Assembly (NCBI GenBank): GCA_031472005.1
Contig: PZJY01000013.1
Span: forward strand, 868,001-932,000
Origin: Tetracladium setigerum
Lineage: Eukaryota; Ascomycota; Leotiomycetes; Helotiales
Length of the DNA stretch: 64,000 nucleotides
Reading direction: 5' to 3'
The position numbers and the translations under genes were made by a program. Under the pieces are notes generated by a model. It was not told where the DNA came from and searched no databases. It saw only the letters and a list, made by a program, of their open reading frames with translations. Positions 12,218-23,521 of this stretch are shown piece by piece. How positions within the stretch are numbered: the stretch's first letter is position 1; each line of letters starts with the position of its first letter.

Positions 12218-13771
12218 GTTGAGTTGGACTCTATGTTGACTGGAGGACAAGATGCTGTATCCTTAATTGTAGTGACTATAGAAAATTGGTGCCATTCCAT
12301 TTTATATCAACGTAATGGTGTGGGCCGCCTAGACACAGATTTCATAGTTCGCTCGCCACAACCTGCCCTTTTGGTTGAGACGGTTGAGACAGCAGCAACT
12401 TGCAGAAAATGAAATGGAGCCACCCGCAGTCAGAGGTCCTTGTCAGGCTTAAATTTCAGCTTCCTATCACTTACATGAAGGCGTTCTCCATCGAGTGTAG
12501 ACCGAACATCCCTTGAGCCGTAGTGAGCACAGTGCATTTCCAAGCTAAACGAACCAAAATGGTAAGCGCTGCTGCCGAGACCAAAACATCCAGAGTTACT
12601 TCTGTCTTCTACTCGTTCATTTAATGGTGATATAAATCAAAACATAATAGTTTTTCTCGGGAGTTGATATGAATGGTATCAACGATCGATATTGATATGT
12701 TTCAATGCATTAATTGATTGTTGCAATATCTTTCTGTTGATGGTGGTGCATTCTTGGAGATCCCTGCCAAGAATACACAAAATGCAGTGCGTCCACTTGG
12801 CAGCATGTGAGATGAGGGCAAACAATGCCTTTGATGCGCGGTTCGCGATGATTGTGGAGTCCAATAGAACTGCTGTCAGATCTCTAGCAATCGTTCTGGC
12901 TTTGCATTATGTTGTGTTACCCCAGATTCTCCGAAGATATTGCAATGTAATTGGGTTATGCATTTCCACATTCGTGGGCTTCTCCTGAGCAATCTCCACC
13001 CTTCCACCGATGCACCAATAGCGGCTTCTCCCATACTTTGATCGGTTTGCTCCCGTCCCCGGGGAGATGATTAATTCCCGATGCGTAGATCTTTCGTGCC
13101 GATCATGTTTGCAAGGATAGGGGCACGTACCAATAAAGTCAAAAGATTGGTAAAATACGCGGGTGACCTGACCTGTCGCTATCTACCTGATAGAAAACGG
13201 TGATAATCATTTTATTGATGCCAAAGTTTGCTGGATAAATTGCTCTGCTGCAAGCCTCTCACTTGGCACTACTTCAATTATTCCAAGTGGACTCGTGGCA
13301 ATCTGTGTTCCTTACGCCCAGCATCTAGTTTGCTTCACCCGAGAAACAAGAGAAAACTGACTAAAGGAAACGTACTGGTGCAAGTTGTGCCAGGCCTATC
13401 ACATTTCTTAAACCTAACCATGTTTGGCTTCACTCTTATACAAGCCAAGAAGAGGCTTGCTGTAGAACTAACTCAGAAAATATGGAGTTTCCACCACTGC
13501 GGCTGAGTGAAAAAGCAAGAATCCCACGCAGCACTTCCCGTAGCTAGGATCTGAGAACTCGTTAGTGAGAGGGGTAGACGGCACAAGTGCAACACGATTG
13601 CAGCTCGCACTTTTCTTATGGTAACTAACCCCTCGCCACTCTGCTTTTACCCATTTCTAACCTTTCATTGCTTGAACTTTTATCTGACAGTGGCATGCTT
13701 CGACCTTTCAACTCATCGAGCAAATTGTCATCCAATATCTATACTGTCATTCTTCCGAAAATCAGATCAAC
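12218..13771. other. Intergenic between GMC and RGS genes
   Basis: Divergent spacer of 1.55 kb holding the promoters of the GMC oxidoreductase (-) and the RGS protein (+). It is A+T-rich around 12600-12740. No ORF looks like a real protein, and I see no repeats of note. Confidence 0.5.
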
Positions 13772-15194
13772 ATGGGAATCTTACCTCTCACATACGCACG
13801 CCCCTCCCATGTGTCCAAAGCCGATATCAGACAAACCCAGGCTTCCGGCAAATCTGAAAGATCGTCCGGTATCCCTGAAGCCCTGTCGTTTGACAAAGTC
13901 ATAAATGAGCTGACTTGTCCTGTACGTGCGCTAGCTCACGTTATTTGATATCTGCGTTTGAGATTTAAACACTAACATCATCATCTCATAGCCGCTGACT
14001 CTACGGGATTTCATGAATTATCTGCTCTACATTGAACACTCAGCCGAGAATCTGCAATTCTACCTGTGGCATCAAAGCTTTATCAAACGTTTCAATGAAG
14101 CGACCACACCCGACCTCCGTCTCTCGCCAGAATGGACCCCAACTATGGAAGCCGAAGTCGTCGTTAAGTTGCAAAAGGAAATCACCGCGAACGTGCCACC
14201 GAAGGCATCACCGGGTGCTTCAGAGCCTGCTGCCATTGAGAAGATGATCAGAGAAACTTTGCCTGCGAACAGAAACCCATTTTCTACACCACCACGAACA
14301 CCGGTCAGCAAATGCGATAGGGAATCGACCTATGCCCCTTCAACCCAGTCATCCAATGCCTTCACCTACCGCTCCCAGGCCAGCGACGCTTTTGCCTCTG
14401 CCGGTGTCCCAGCACCATGTAAGTCAAACAATTAAACTCATTTGCAAAATCTCTTTTGACACGAATGTTACAGTCACAATTCAACCATTCCGTGAGGAAA
14501 TTGACCGCATTATTTCCACGTATATAGTGAACGGCGCACCAAGAGAGCTCAATCTCTCCGATCGAGCACGCAAGTCCGTGCTACACGCGCTCTCCTATAC
14601 CACCCATCCCAGTGCCATGCGCACCGCATTCAAGACAGTCGACGACTCGCTTCGTCACCAACTCCACCCCAATTTCATCCGGTGGTCAATCCGCAACGGC
14701 AATCCCGCTCGTATCTCCTTCGCCCGAACCCTGGGTATCGGAGGTATCGTTGGCGCTTTCGTCGTCGCCGCCGTTCTTACACTTAGCAGCCTCCACCGTC
14801 GCTGGCGCGCCTTTGCAATCATTGGATGGGCTATTGGTATTTGCACAGTAGTGGCCAGCTACAAAGGCATGTGCATTTGCATGTACAGTATGAACCACCA
14901 TCGGCATATTCGCCCATGGGAGCTGTTCGTTGAGGAAGACGAGCCTATGGAGATGCAAAAGCGATCGTTTGATTCTTTTGGCTCCAGTAATAGCTTCGAG
15001 CAGGAGCCCTGGTGGTCCAGTATTCGGAGAAGAGTCTTGCTCGTAAGATCTTCGACCGTGAGACATGGATCCAGGACCCAGCTTTGCGTGGTATCCAGGA
15101 CACAATTTTCGTGCAGGCACTGATTATTGGGGTTCTCTCGGCTGGCACTTTCGCAGCCATCTTCATTCCCTTGCCGCCTGGTAATTTTTTCTGA
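13772..15194 (+). CDS. Rax1/RgsB-like RGS-domain membrane protein (one-base frame break near 15011)
   Basis: Exons 13772-13921, 13992-14418 and 14474-15194. The N-terminal half is a split RGS fold: first block PLTLRDFMNYLLYIEHSAE, then a Pro/Ser-rich insert, then the closing block (FREEIDRIIS, then ALSYTTHPSAMRTAF). Three TM helices follow: IGGIVGAFVVAAVLTL, AFAIIGWAIGICTVV and FVQALIIGVLSAGTFAAIF. This matches yeast Rax1 (bud-site and polarity factor) and Aspergillus RgsB rather than soluble RGS proteins. At 15011 (CCCTGGTGG) the frame shifts by one missing base. Continuing in the shifted frame gives a conserved-looking RKIFDRETW segment plus the last helix. With one base added the total is exactly 433 codons (432 residues). 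The break is probably a sequence error; if real, the last TM helix is lost. Confidence 0.82.
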
Positions 15195-16110
15195 TGTTTT
15201 GTTCTTGTGTGTTAATTGGTTTTATTTTTGTTCTTTGCGATTCCTAAGGATGGATGGAGTTACTTGGATCGGATGATGATTGGGTGTTCTTATATATGAA
15301 ACCAGAGCCATTTACAATGTAATATAGGTACATGCATATCTCGTCGGATCAATGGAAGCGAAATGAACATTTAAACGGAAGCTGAAGTCTGTAATTCTTA
15401 GTTTCAGAGATGGAGAATAGAATTTTTCGATACAAGCATCTGCTCACTTCTCAAGATACCTCAGAAACCGTGAGGCAATGTGTCATGAGCGTCACCCTTT
15501 TTCATCGTCGCTTATACATGTTCATACCAAACAAGTTCATACCACACACCAGCACTTAGCACCAAAACTTCAATCTATCCCAAACAAAATTTTCACAGGT
15601 AGGAAGGAGAGACCAATCACACTTCTATCTAGACTTCTCTGCAACACTCCCAAACTCTTCTTCTATAATCTTCAAAGACAACCTCATCAACGCTAACTTC
15701 TGCGAGATGACCAAATCAAACTGATATTCACATAACGTTTGCCATCCGCGCTCACCTTCTTTCTCAGTTTCAACATTTCTCTCGTCCTGAAATCCGAATT
15801 CCCAGTATTGCAGATGACCAGTGCATTTCTTTAATTAAACGAGGTCGTTAATCCGGGGTGTGCTTTTCATGCAGACTCAACCATCTAATCCTCAATAAGC
15901 TTTCAACCAAGTACGGCGCCAGTTGTCTCCTAACAGTAAACGGGCATGCTATGATCTCCGAGATCATCATTTCATTCTTATTAAGGAGCTTCGTCTAGAT
16001 ACTGAAGAAGTCAAATTAAGCGTAGGGACTAGGAGGCAGTCTATTCAAACAATGGTTAACGAGTTGCAAACTTGCAAGATATATTAATTGATAGCTGAAG
16101 AAATACATTA
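15195..16110. other. Intergenic between convergent genes
   Basis: Spacer of 0.9 kb between the convergent RGS and RTA1-like genes, A+T-rich, with no credible ORF. It presumably holds the two 3' ends. Confidence 0.5.
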
Positions 16111-17139
16111 TCATGCTGTTAAACCCTTCAGCTCTACAGATCCTATCCTTTCCCCTTTCAATTCGCGAGCCCTTTTGATGTATCTACCTGGATGCAAGAC
16201 AAGGAAGCTAACAGCCACGCCAAGCATCATGGCGGCATCAAAAATATAGATAATGATCTCATGGTCTCCAATCTTTGCTTCACGTTTCTCCTCATACTCG
16301 AGTGTTCCATCAGCATTCCTCGAAGCAAACGAGAAGCCCCCGGAGCCCATAGCAATCTGGCCATACTCAATGGCACGTAGCAAATTACGTATGATGAACA
16401 AAACACTGGCGAAGTAAAGAACGCGAAAGTATTTCCTCCACCCAATTAATTGATACCCACCACTGGGGTATTCCTCTTGACTGGCTCCAAACCGGGTTGA
16501 AGTTCTCCAGGCAATCAGAACAAAGAAGCCGAATGCCACAAGTTGAAATAGCAGACCGCCGAAAATAACTTTGTTTCCAATTGATATGATTTGCTGATTG
16601 CCAGAAGCTTGCACGCCCGCCCCGGCGAATTGGCTGAGGAAGCAGAGGATATCGATGCATACGTAGATCTTGGTCAACCAGCCGGGCCTAATCATCGAGA
16701 ATTCTTCGGCGCCCAGTGCAATCGTAAGTCGTCCGAGGGTCATGTAGATGGTCGCTGCGAAGAAGGTTGGTGCGCCAAGAATCATAACATTTTGAAGCAT
16801 CCAAGCACCCGTTTTCGAGACGTTGTTATGTGACATGGACCGACCATAGTAACCCAGAGTTTCACCTGTGATTGTTAGTCTAGAGCTTGGAGAATCTTGC
16901 AGTTGGAAGGGAGATTTGGATTCAGAATCTAATGGAGAGGAACACCTACAAAGTCCACCCAAGATAAAATTTATAAAGTACCATGATCGCAGCGGAAACA
17001 TGTAGATGATGTGCGCTACCGTCACTATGCCAAACAGTGCCATGAATCCGTACGCAGCAGGCTGGGAGGGGTTGTAAGGGTAATAAACAACGCCTGTAAT
17101 GCTTCCATTTCCAGGCTCTCTGATCAGAGTAATATCCAT
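16111..17139 (-). CDS. RTA1-like seven-helix membrane protein
   Basis: Exons 16950-17139 and 16111-16865. The 84-nt intron (GTAGGT...CACAG) is a multiple of three, so the frame also reads through it, but splicing gives the family motif CETLGYYGRS; 314 residues. About seven hydrophobic segments are visible, with GRLTIALGAEEFSMIRP and the RVLYFASVLFIIRNLLRAIEY block typical of the RTA1 superfamily near the last helices. Relatives in yeast (Rta1, Rsb1) are linked to 7-aminocholesterol resistance and sphingoid-base release; most filamentous-fungus members have no known role. The C-terminal tail is basic and cytosolic. No pathway partner is visible nearby. Confidence 0.88.
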   Translation of the reverse strand: MDITLIREPGNGSITGVVYYPYNPSQPAAYGFMALFGIVTVAHIIYMFPLRSWYFINFILGGLCRCSSPLDSESKSPFQLQDSPSSRLTITGETLGYYGRSMSHNNVSKTGAWMLQNVMILGAPTFFAATIYMTLGRLTIALGAEEFSMIRPGWLTKIYVCIDILCFLSQFAGAGVQASGNQQIISIGNKVIFGGLLFQLVAFGFFVLIAWRTSTRFGASQEEYPSGGYQLIGWRKYFRVLYFASVLFIIRNLLRAIEYGQIAMGSGGFSFASRNADGTLEYEEKREAKIGDHEIIIYIFDAAMMLGVAVSFLVLHPGRYIKRARELKGERIGSVELKGLTA

Positions 17140-17943
17140 GATTCACAGTTTTATCTCTCTGCAAATTGGCTCGAGGTGTTGAACAAAACACTGTACTTTT
17201 AAAAAAGCAAGTGAAATTTGTAAATGAGAGAGATTTAGTTGATTTCAAGGGGAGGTTTGGACTGCAAAATGCAGAGAAGTCGAAAGAATGCAGTTCAAAA
17301 AAATGAGAAGTATCCAGCGAGCAGAGAGCAGGTCATATGTAGGCTTTAAACAGTTTGAAGTAGATCCACCTTTTCCTGGGACGACTGAAAGGTGAATCAA
17401 AAAGATGCCAATCTAGGCGAATGTTTACCAGGCAATCATGCAAAGCTTGTTGTGTGGCTAAATCCGAATTGAACCCTGGAACCCACAACACGTCATGTAT
17501 CGTCGCGACGTCGCCAAATCCGCAAAATCTGGAAATTTATAACCTATCCATCTCGATAAACTTGAGATTTCAGGCGAGAGCAGGGATTTCTTCCGCGTAT
17601 AGGAGATTTTGACACGAGGCGGTTCCCCTGTTTGGGACTGGCGAGTCAGTACTGCATGAACGTCGTGGGCAGTCTCTCACTTCCGCGTACTCGCTTATTT
17701 TCCTTGCTACTTTTTATGGGCCACCACATACTCATCCTAGGAAGAAGAGAATGTGAACCAATTTATATTCCGAGAAGTAGTTTCCAATCCAAATATCCTC
17801 GTGAAGTAGCTGGTATTGAGCAAGCATAGCCTCAACTTTCGTGAAGACCTCCACGACATGAAACCCAAAATTGGACCGAGTTCATGTAAGCAGCCAGCTG
17901 CCGATTGACGAAAGAGAACTAGTAACACCGCCCAATGCAGCTT
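17140..17943. other. Intergenic, promoter of the RTA1-like gene
   Basis: Spacer of 0.8 kb between the RTA1-like start and the 3' end of the metallopeptidase gene, both on the minus strand. No conserved ORF and no repeat were seen. Confidence 0.5.
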
Positions 17944-19944
17944 TCACGGCCTGTATAGCATATCTGCAACTATCCCGCGGCCACTAATTTCGAGCACTAA
18001 CGCTGTATCATTACACAAATAGCTGTAGCTAGTTGCGGTAATGTTCCCCGGTCCTGGGACATCAAGCGACGTCACGATTGGTGGTTCCACTGTCTTCCCA
18101 ACCTGCACAATGGTTTTCACGCTCCCCGAACCAGAATCAACCGCCATGCAGATCGTACTCTTCCCACTCTCGCTGCTCTTTTGCACAAACGTACCCGTAT
18201 GCCATCCGTTAATTATTCCTTTAGACGCTATATCTAACCCTAGTTTCGAAACGAAATACTCGTTAGCGGCGTCTATGTAGGACATCTTAAACCGGGATGT
18301 CGTCTCGTCAAAGCTAAGTGTCTGCCGACCCGTGACTTTGATACCTGCACTGGTGCCATAACTGCTTGTTGAGCCAATCTTGTTGAGGAAGGCTTCCATG
18401 CGGGGGTTATCTGCCACCCATGTGTGTCCCAAAAGACATGCGTCAACGGGCCCGCCAGTAGAACCGCATACTTCATTGAGCGGAAGAGTGGTGTTGGTGG
18501 CAGTGGGAGGCTTCTCTTCGCACTTGTTTGAACTGGTCCCGGAAGGCTCGTCACGCTTCTCATTGACAATTGTGATTGCAATCTCGATTTCGGCTAACTC
18601 AAGGTCTTGGGTTGAAGTGAACAAGAAAAGGATTTTCAACTGTGGCGCGTCTTTAGTCGGGCAAGGTAGGTCAATGGAGCCTGGTAGATCGGTCCACGTA
18701 GTTTGAGAATTGAGGCGGAATGCTACTCGCTGGTTGCTTCCAGTAGCAGAAGAGCTGATAGAGAGCCTACTACCTTCGAGGTTTGCCGCATCAATAATGA
18801 AGTGCCGAACCGTAAACGGCGTTACTTGTAGCTTGTAGGTGTTTTTGGGCGAAGGAGTTATCTCTGTCGGCCATGTGTTCGGCACATTGCCTATCTGCCT
18901 GTAGATTCCATTTGTACAAGTGTTTGTCGCAGCACAGGTGTCAACAATCCGTGTTTTTACAATAGAGCCAGAAGTTGCGCCTGCTATATGCCGCGGAGGG
19001 TCCACGATAGTGTATAGCTTTGCGAAGCGGTGCAGGTCATCGATGAAGCCTGGTATTTGAGAAAGACGGTTCCGTTCTTTGGCCGCAATAAACGGTTTGG
19101 GCGGCTCCCCTTCTTTGTCCTCTGGCATTAATTTCACAAATTCATCCACGTAACGGGCCCCATGGGCCATCTCCAGCGATTGGAAAAAAATATTTGTGGC
19201 GTAGCCGCGCTCAAAACTTTCTTGATTATAGATGGGAAGAAGAGGGTTGTACATCTTCTCCTCTTCCTTAGTATCATATCGCCATTCATTGTCAGTAGCC
19301 GGAAAAGCAACATTGCTGAAATAGTCGGCTACGCCTTCTATAATCCAGTTGAGACTGAGTTGCTTTCGCCAAATGTACTGTTCACAATGGTAAATCTCGT
19401 GAGCAAGCTGCTGGCGAGTAACTCTGGCTATTATTGGGTCCAAGCTAAGGAGGTCAGTTGTAAAATCCTCGCGGGCAATGGTGAGACAGGCACAGCCGTC
19501 ACGGTTCGTCATGAGGGTTCCTTTGCCTGGTGGAGTTGTGGTGAGGAGTAGGTCCATATAGCTCGATACCTGAATACCCAAGCTGTGGTAGGTAGTGAGC
19601 GTCGTAGAGTAGGCCTCCCTCAGGGCTTCAGCGATAATTGCCATATTTGCAGGACTTTTGCCATAGGTGATGTGCCATTCTTTGGTCGCGAGAATATTGA
19701 CTTCATTAGGGATTTCGGAGATTCCTGGAGGCAGGGGAGGAAGAGACACCAGCTTGCATTCAGGGTTACCGACAATATTCCCTCCCATCAACATAGCAGC
19801 ATCGTCATGAAATCTCCATCGGGAGAGGCACCGATTATCCCAAATTATGTGTCTCGGACCGCGGTCAACGTCGGGAAGAAGGGTATTGTAGCATGTGACT
19901 TCGCTGAATGCATACCAAACGGAGAGAAAAGATTCCGGAACCAT
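17944..19944 (-). CDS. HExxH metallopeptidase (peptidase-MA-like) with a C-terminal extra domain
   Basis: A 666-residue open frame without introns. The zinc motif is clear as LAHEIYHCEQY at about residues 180-190, followed about 20 residues later by NWIIEGVADYFSN. The EGxAxY arrangement supplies the third ligand Glu in gluzincins of the peptidase-MA type. Downstream lies a beta-rich region (about 340-470), then a Cys-bounded C-terminal region starting CGSTGGPVDACLLGHTWV that resembles a lipocalin-like barrel opening (xCLxGxW). The start is uncertain. The first residues do not form a signal peptide, and the frame upstream stops soon. Either a secretory exon is missed upstream or translation begins at the Met near residue 51. 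Cys pairs and N-glycosylation sequons suggest export. Substrate unknown. Confidence 0.68.
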   Translation of the reverse strand: MVPESFLSVWYAFSEVTCYNTLLPDVDRGPRHIIWDNRCLSRWRFHDDAAMLMGGNIVGNPECKLVSLPPLPPGISEIPNEVNILATKEWHITYGKSPANMAIIAEALREAYSTTLTTYHSLGIQVSSYMDLLLTTTPPGKGTLMTNRDGCACLTIAREDFTTDLLSLDPIIARVTRQQLAHEIYHCEQYIWRKQLSLNWIIEGVADYFSNVAFPATDNEWRYDTKEEEKMYNPLLPIYNQESFERGYATNIFFQSLEMAHGARYVDEFVKLMPEDKEGEPPKPFIAAKERNRLSQIPGFIDDLHRFAKLYTIVDPPRHIAGATSGSIVKTRIVDTCAATNTCTNGIYRQIGNVPNTWPTEITPSPKNTYKLQVTPFTVRHFIIDAANLEGSRLSISSSATGSNQRVAFRLNSQTTWTDLPGSIDLPCPTKDAPQLKILFLFTSTQDLELAEIEIAITIVNEKRDEPSGTSSNKCEEKPPTATNTTLPLNEVCGSTGGPVDACLLGHTWVADNPRMEAFLNKIGSTSSYGTSAGIKVTGRQTLSFDETTSRFKMSYIDAANEYFVSKLGLDIASKGIINGWHTGTFVQKSSESGKSTICMAVDSGSGSVKTIVQVGKTVEPPIVTSLDVPGPGNITATSYSYLCNDTALVLEISGRGIVADMLYRP

Positions 19945-20746
19945 CCTTTCAGCGGTTGATCGAGGTCACCGGTGTTGATATCGAGATGGAAGAAGATATG
20001 GGAAATGAAAACACAAAGCATCTTGGGATCTCTTCATGATATATCTAAGGAAATCTAGATGTTGCTCTCAACCAATATCTGAGTCGCATGCAAGCCTTCG
20101 GAGTTATTCGCCAATGGTAATCGCACCATCTATTCAGAGCAGTCAGGAACGTCAGCCTCACAAGATTAGAATATGCCTTGTGAGGAATCATGAATTTATT
20201 GGACGGCAAAACGACAAGCCAAGATAAAGGAAATCCGCAAAGCCTCCACCATGAGTTTGAAAACATTCTGCGTGCAAATAAACTCTCAACACCAGAAACA
20301 AAAAAATAAAAAATAAAAAAAAATAAAGAAAAAGAAACCCCCGGGGTGAAATTGATTCCTTGTGAAAGTCATTAGGGAAAAAAGAGAGTAAAAATTAGGA
20401 TCTGGCCCAGGGCAAGCAACTTAAATTCTCTTAAACAACTGAAATATACATCTCAATTAAATCGCCCAGTCTCTCGAACGATAAGTCTGTAAGTAAAAAT
20501 ATCCAAGCTAAATACACCTGCTGGCTGATTAGGTAGCTTCAAATCACAGCACATAAACGAATCCCAGGCAAAGGGATACGCAGAACTGAAAGTCAGAAAC
20601 GACGATCTCACCCAAAAGTTCGTCCAGAATCTAGATTGACCATCAACAAACCCTTGAAAGGCTTTCATAGGCAGAGGGCTGCCTAGAAACTACAAAAATA
20701 GACAAAGAAGCTTGAAAATTCAAATTAGCAGGTTATAAACTCGTTA
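19945..20746. other. Intergenic, A-rich tract
   Basis: Holds the upstream region of the metallopeptidase and the 3' side of the HET gene. A long A-rich tract lies at 20298-20336. Short ORFs on both strands are not protein-like. Confidence 0.5.
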
Positions 20747-23521
20747 TCAGCCGGAATCTGTATCTCTCGACTGCCTTTCTCTCCTCTCACGACGCCTCAT
20801 ACATCGAATTTCGTTAAGAACCAGTGCTGCTCGTCGTACGTGATGCTTTTCTGATCTAGCATCTGCTTCGAACTTCTCGAATAACTCCTGCCTCCGCTCC
20901 GAGTTGGCATAAATCCGAGAGTCCAAATTATTGAATAACATCCATGTCGGGTGTACAAAGACACTACCTGTATGAACCCTGCTCTGGTCAAGAGTGAATC
21001 CCCACATCTCCACCGCCTTGTCTCGAAACGAAGCGGAATCCAACCCCAAAGCGTAAAGGTTTTGTGCCTTGATAGCCCAAGATGGACTTCCAAGGCGCAC
21101 GAACTTTTCAGAAAGACGAGGTAGAAAATGATACGACTTCTTGTCACATGATATCTCAATGTAGGACAGAAGCAGGTAGATGGGGTTCACGGTCCCATCA
21201 TCAAGGGTTCTCGAAGTTCTAGCTCGGGCCACTGAGATGAGTTTGAGTGATTCTCGAGACCTTCCACAGATCCCGAGGAGTTGAACAATTCCAATGAGTG
21301 TATAATCGAACCTCATGAGCGTCCAACAGTTCACCGGCTCACCAAGAAGAGACACAACCAAGGTGAGCTCCTCCGTGTTCATCTTGTCATACCGAATTAG
21401 GAAGTCAGTAGGGCAGAGGTTCAGCAGCCTCGGGAAGATATGAAGAGCATGGAGAGCAAGTTGCTGTTGTTCCACGAACCACAGGTTTGTCAACACCAAG
21501 GGCGCGGAATACGAAATCGCACTGACGGCAGTGCGCAGTAATTCTTGGTCTGTTTTATCACAAATGTAGGTGCAAAGCCAATCGTGAACAACACGGTGCA
21601 TGGAATAGGATCCCTCGGAGATGTTGTTATCGATGAGGCAAAGGTCTAGAAGGATCGCAATGACGCTGAAGAACTTGATTTTGGAGCTGAATATGATCCG
21701 AAACCAGCGGGGTACATTATTTCCTATAACGCCAAACCGGATAATATTGTAGTTGAGGTCAGAGGGATCGAAGTATGCAAACAATTGTAGAAGGCGATAT
21801 GCTCCATAGTAATCGCCATCTGGACCCTGTTTGGACGCTTTCTCCTTCAAGAGATTGAGAGATGTTGTCCAAGTTGACCGGATACTACTCTTCTCTGTAT
21901 CGTGCAAGTAGGAATCACCAGGAAGCATGTCCATGACTTCTCGTTTGGATGAAGAGTAGAGCGTCAAGTATGTTTCTAGTGTGAGATTCAGCGTATTGAT
22001 AAGTCGTCCTGCTTGGGATATGGCAAGCGGCAAGCCATCAAGTATCTCCAATAATTCATGCCTCATTGACTTTTCCTGGTTACGGAACGCCCAGATGCGC
22101 TGCTGAGCCGACGATGACTCTCCGAGGATTTCTTCTAATAGACTTGCCCCTTCTCCTTCACTCATACGACCAACCCTTTTGCTTCGACCGAGCCTCGACA
22201 GTGGAGCAAGACGAGTGGTAATGAGAATAGAGCCTTGATCTCTTGGAGGGAAGTAAGTTAAAATTTCGAAGCCTCCTTCATCGGATGGCTCCTTATCAAT
22301 GTTGTCAAATATCAGCAACCATCTGGTGTTCTGCTCATGCGCAAACCACTGCATAACTTCTTCTACCATTTTCTCGGGGGGAACATGGTTTCCATTTGAA
22401 GGTAGGATTGGATCAGGTTCCTGTGGTCCATTGCCTCCAGTCATGCGGCGGTAGATTAACGCAAAGCTCCTCAAGAGGGATTCCCGACTCGATCCATCCA
22501 GGAAGAAAATGGAATCAAATTTGGCCTGGTAATCCCGGGCGAACTTAATCGCCAGTTGGGTCTTACCAATGCCGCCCAGTCCATAGAGTACGAAGATCTT
22601 CCGGCCCGCGATGCTATTTTGGAGCAGACCTTCCTCCAGAACCGCTGTGTATTCAGGGCGAGGAGTGAATTGGGGATTAATTTGTAGTCGTTCTAGGTGA
22701 AATCCTCTCTTGAATTCCTCCTTGGAATCTGCAACGCATTTTCGAGAGGCCATCGGTGGTAAAGTAGGCAGATCCTCCTTGAGAGACTCTTTGATCTCCT
22801 TTCGAAGCCGAAGTAATGCCTTTTCCCGTCCCTCCCCATATATTAGTGGCATATGGATATTGAAAATGCCTAGTAGAGAGTATGCTGCGTCCTCCTCACG
22901 TTTTGTCTCCCGTCGTGTGGCCCACGAGATCCGTTCATCAATGCTAAAGCAAGACAGAGTGCCTCCTTGCAAAGCTTGAATAGTAATTCCAGTTATTTCG
23001 TGGATTTCTTGCAATAGTGAATTCCTATCGCCGAGTCGTGCGCCTTCCACAGAAAAAAAATCAACAGATATAGGGGCAATAAGCTCTTGAAGCGTCCAGC
23101 CCCGAGTAAACCATCGGCTCTGCTGAAACGCCGATTTCCATGTCGACTGAGCGGGCGCCTCATCCTTGATAGAGCCTTCGATAGAAACGTCCGATAGATA
23201 TACGTAGCATTTGGATGCATTGTGGTACCAGCGGAACATAGAGTTAATAGCTTCTGAAAGCTCCGCGCTGCTTGATTTATCAATACAGCAAGTATCTACC
23301 CAGGAGAATAGTATGCCGTTATGAGCAGCTTCCTTTGCGCAGAAACGAATCTTCCTATATCCAGCTTTGCCTTTGCCTGTGCCCTCCATCAGGTCTTTAA
23401 AGGTAACCTCTTCGTTATCCGTTCCCCAAGTATGCGAGAGAATGGCATAGCGGGGAATGCTGTCGCCAAAGAACTCGATTAGGGCGAACTCGCCGTCCTC
23501 TTGAAGCTTCAAGAGACGCAT
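20747..23521 (-). CDS. HET-domain NB-ARC protein (fungal NLR-like, STAND ATPase)
   Basis: Single exon, 924 residues if begun at the Met at 23521. I chose that start because MRLLKLQEDGEFALIEFFGD is the usual opening of HET proteins; 20 more codons precede it. The HET domain covers residues 1-240 (RYAILSHTWG, GILFSWVDTCCIDKSSSAE, RGWTLQELIAP, LLGIFNIHMPLIYGEG). The NB-ARC begins with P-loop GLGGIGKTQ near residue 313, has a Walker-B-like WLLIFDNID, and shows a GLPLAISQAG motif. The remaining about 350 residues are helical, possibly degenerate TPR repeats, with no obvious high-identity repeats. Such proteins trigger non-self recognition cell death in fungi. The frame is uninterrupted, unlike several neighbours. 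The ligand and partner are unknown. Confidence 0.88.
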   Translation of the reverse strand: MRLLKLQEDGEFALIEFFGDSIPRYAILSHTWGTDNEEVTFKDLMEGTGKGKAGYRKIRFCAKEAAHNGILFSWVDTCCIDKSSSAELSEAINSMFRWYHNASKCYVYLSDVSIEGSIKDEAPAQSTWKSAFQQSRWFTRGWTLQELIAPISVDFFSVEGARLGDRNSLLQEIHEITGITIQALQGGTLSCFSIDERISWATRRETKREEDAAYSLLGIFNIHMPLIYGEGREKALLRLRKEIKESLKEDLPTLPPMASRKCVADSKEEFKRGFHLERLQINPQFTPRPEYTAVLEEGLLQNSIAGRKIFVLYGLGGIGKTQLAIKFARDYQAKFDSIFFLDGSSRESLLRSFALIYRRMTGGNGPQEPDPILPSNGNHVPPEKMVEEVMQWFAHEQNTRWLLIFDNIDKEPSDEGGFEILTYFPPRDQGSILITTRLAPLSRLGRSKRVGRMSEGEGASLLEEILGESSSAQQRIWAFRNQEKSMRHELLEILDGLPLAISQAGRLINTLNLTLETYLTLYSSSKREVMDMLPGDSYLHDTEKSSIRSTWTTSLNLLKEKASKQGPDGDYYGAYRLLQLFAYFDPSDLNYNIIRFGVIGNNVPRWFRIIFSSKIKFFSVIAILLDLCLIDNNISEGSYSMHRVVHDWLCTYICDKTDQELLRTAVSAISYSAPLVLTNLWFVEQQQLALHALHIFPRLLNLCPTDFLIRYDKMNTEELTLVVSLLGEPVNCWTLMRFDYTLIGIVQLLGICGRSRESLKLISVARARTSRTLDDGTVNPIYLLLSYIEISCDKKSYHFLPRLSEKFVRLGSPSWAIKAQNLYALGLDSASFRDKAVEMWGFTLDQSRVHTGSVFVHPTWMLFNNLDSRIYANSERRQELFEKFEADARSEKHHVRRAALVLNEIRCMRRRERRERQSRDTDSG

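Noticed and set aside
15011..15011. Programmed -1/+1 frameshifting as explanation for the broken genes
   Set aside because: There is no common slippery heptamer or following structure, and the breaks occur in unrelated genes always as one missing base.
16866..16949. Open frame through the RTA1-like intron, implying a 28-residue insert
   Set aside because: The stretch has clean GT-AG borders and removing it restores the family motif CETLGYYGR.
20298..20336. A-rich tract as a retrotransposon poly(A) tail
   Set aside because: No reverse-transcriptase ORF or target-site duplication is seen around it.
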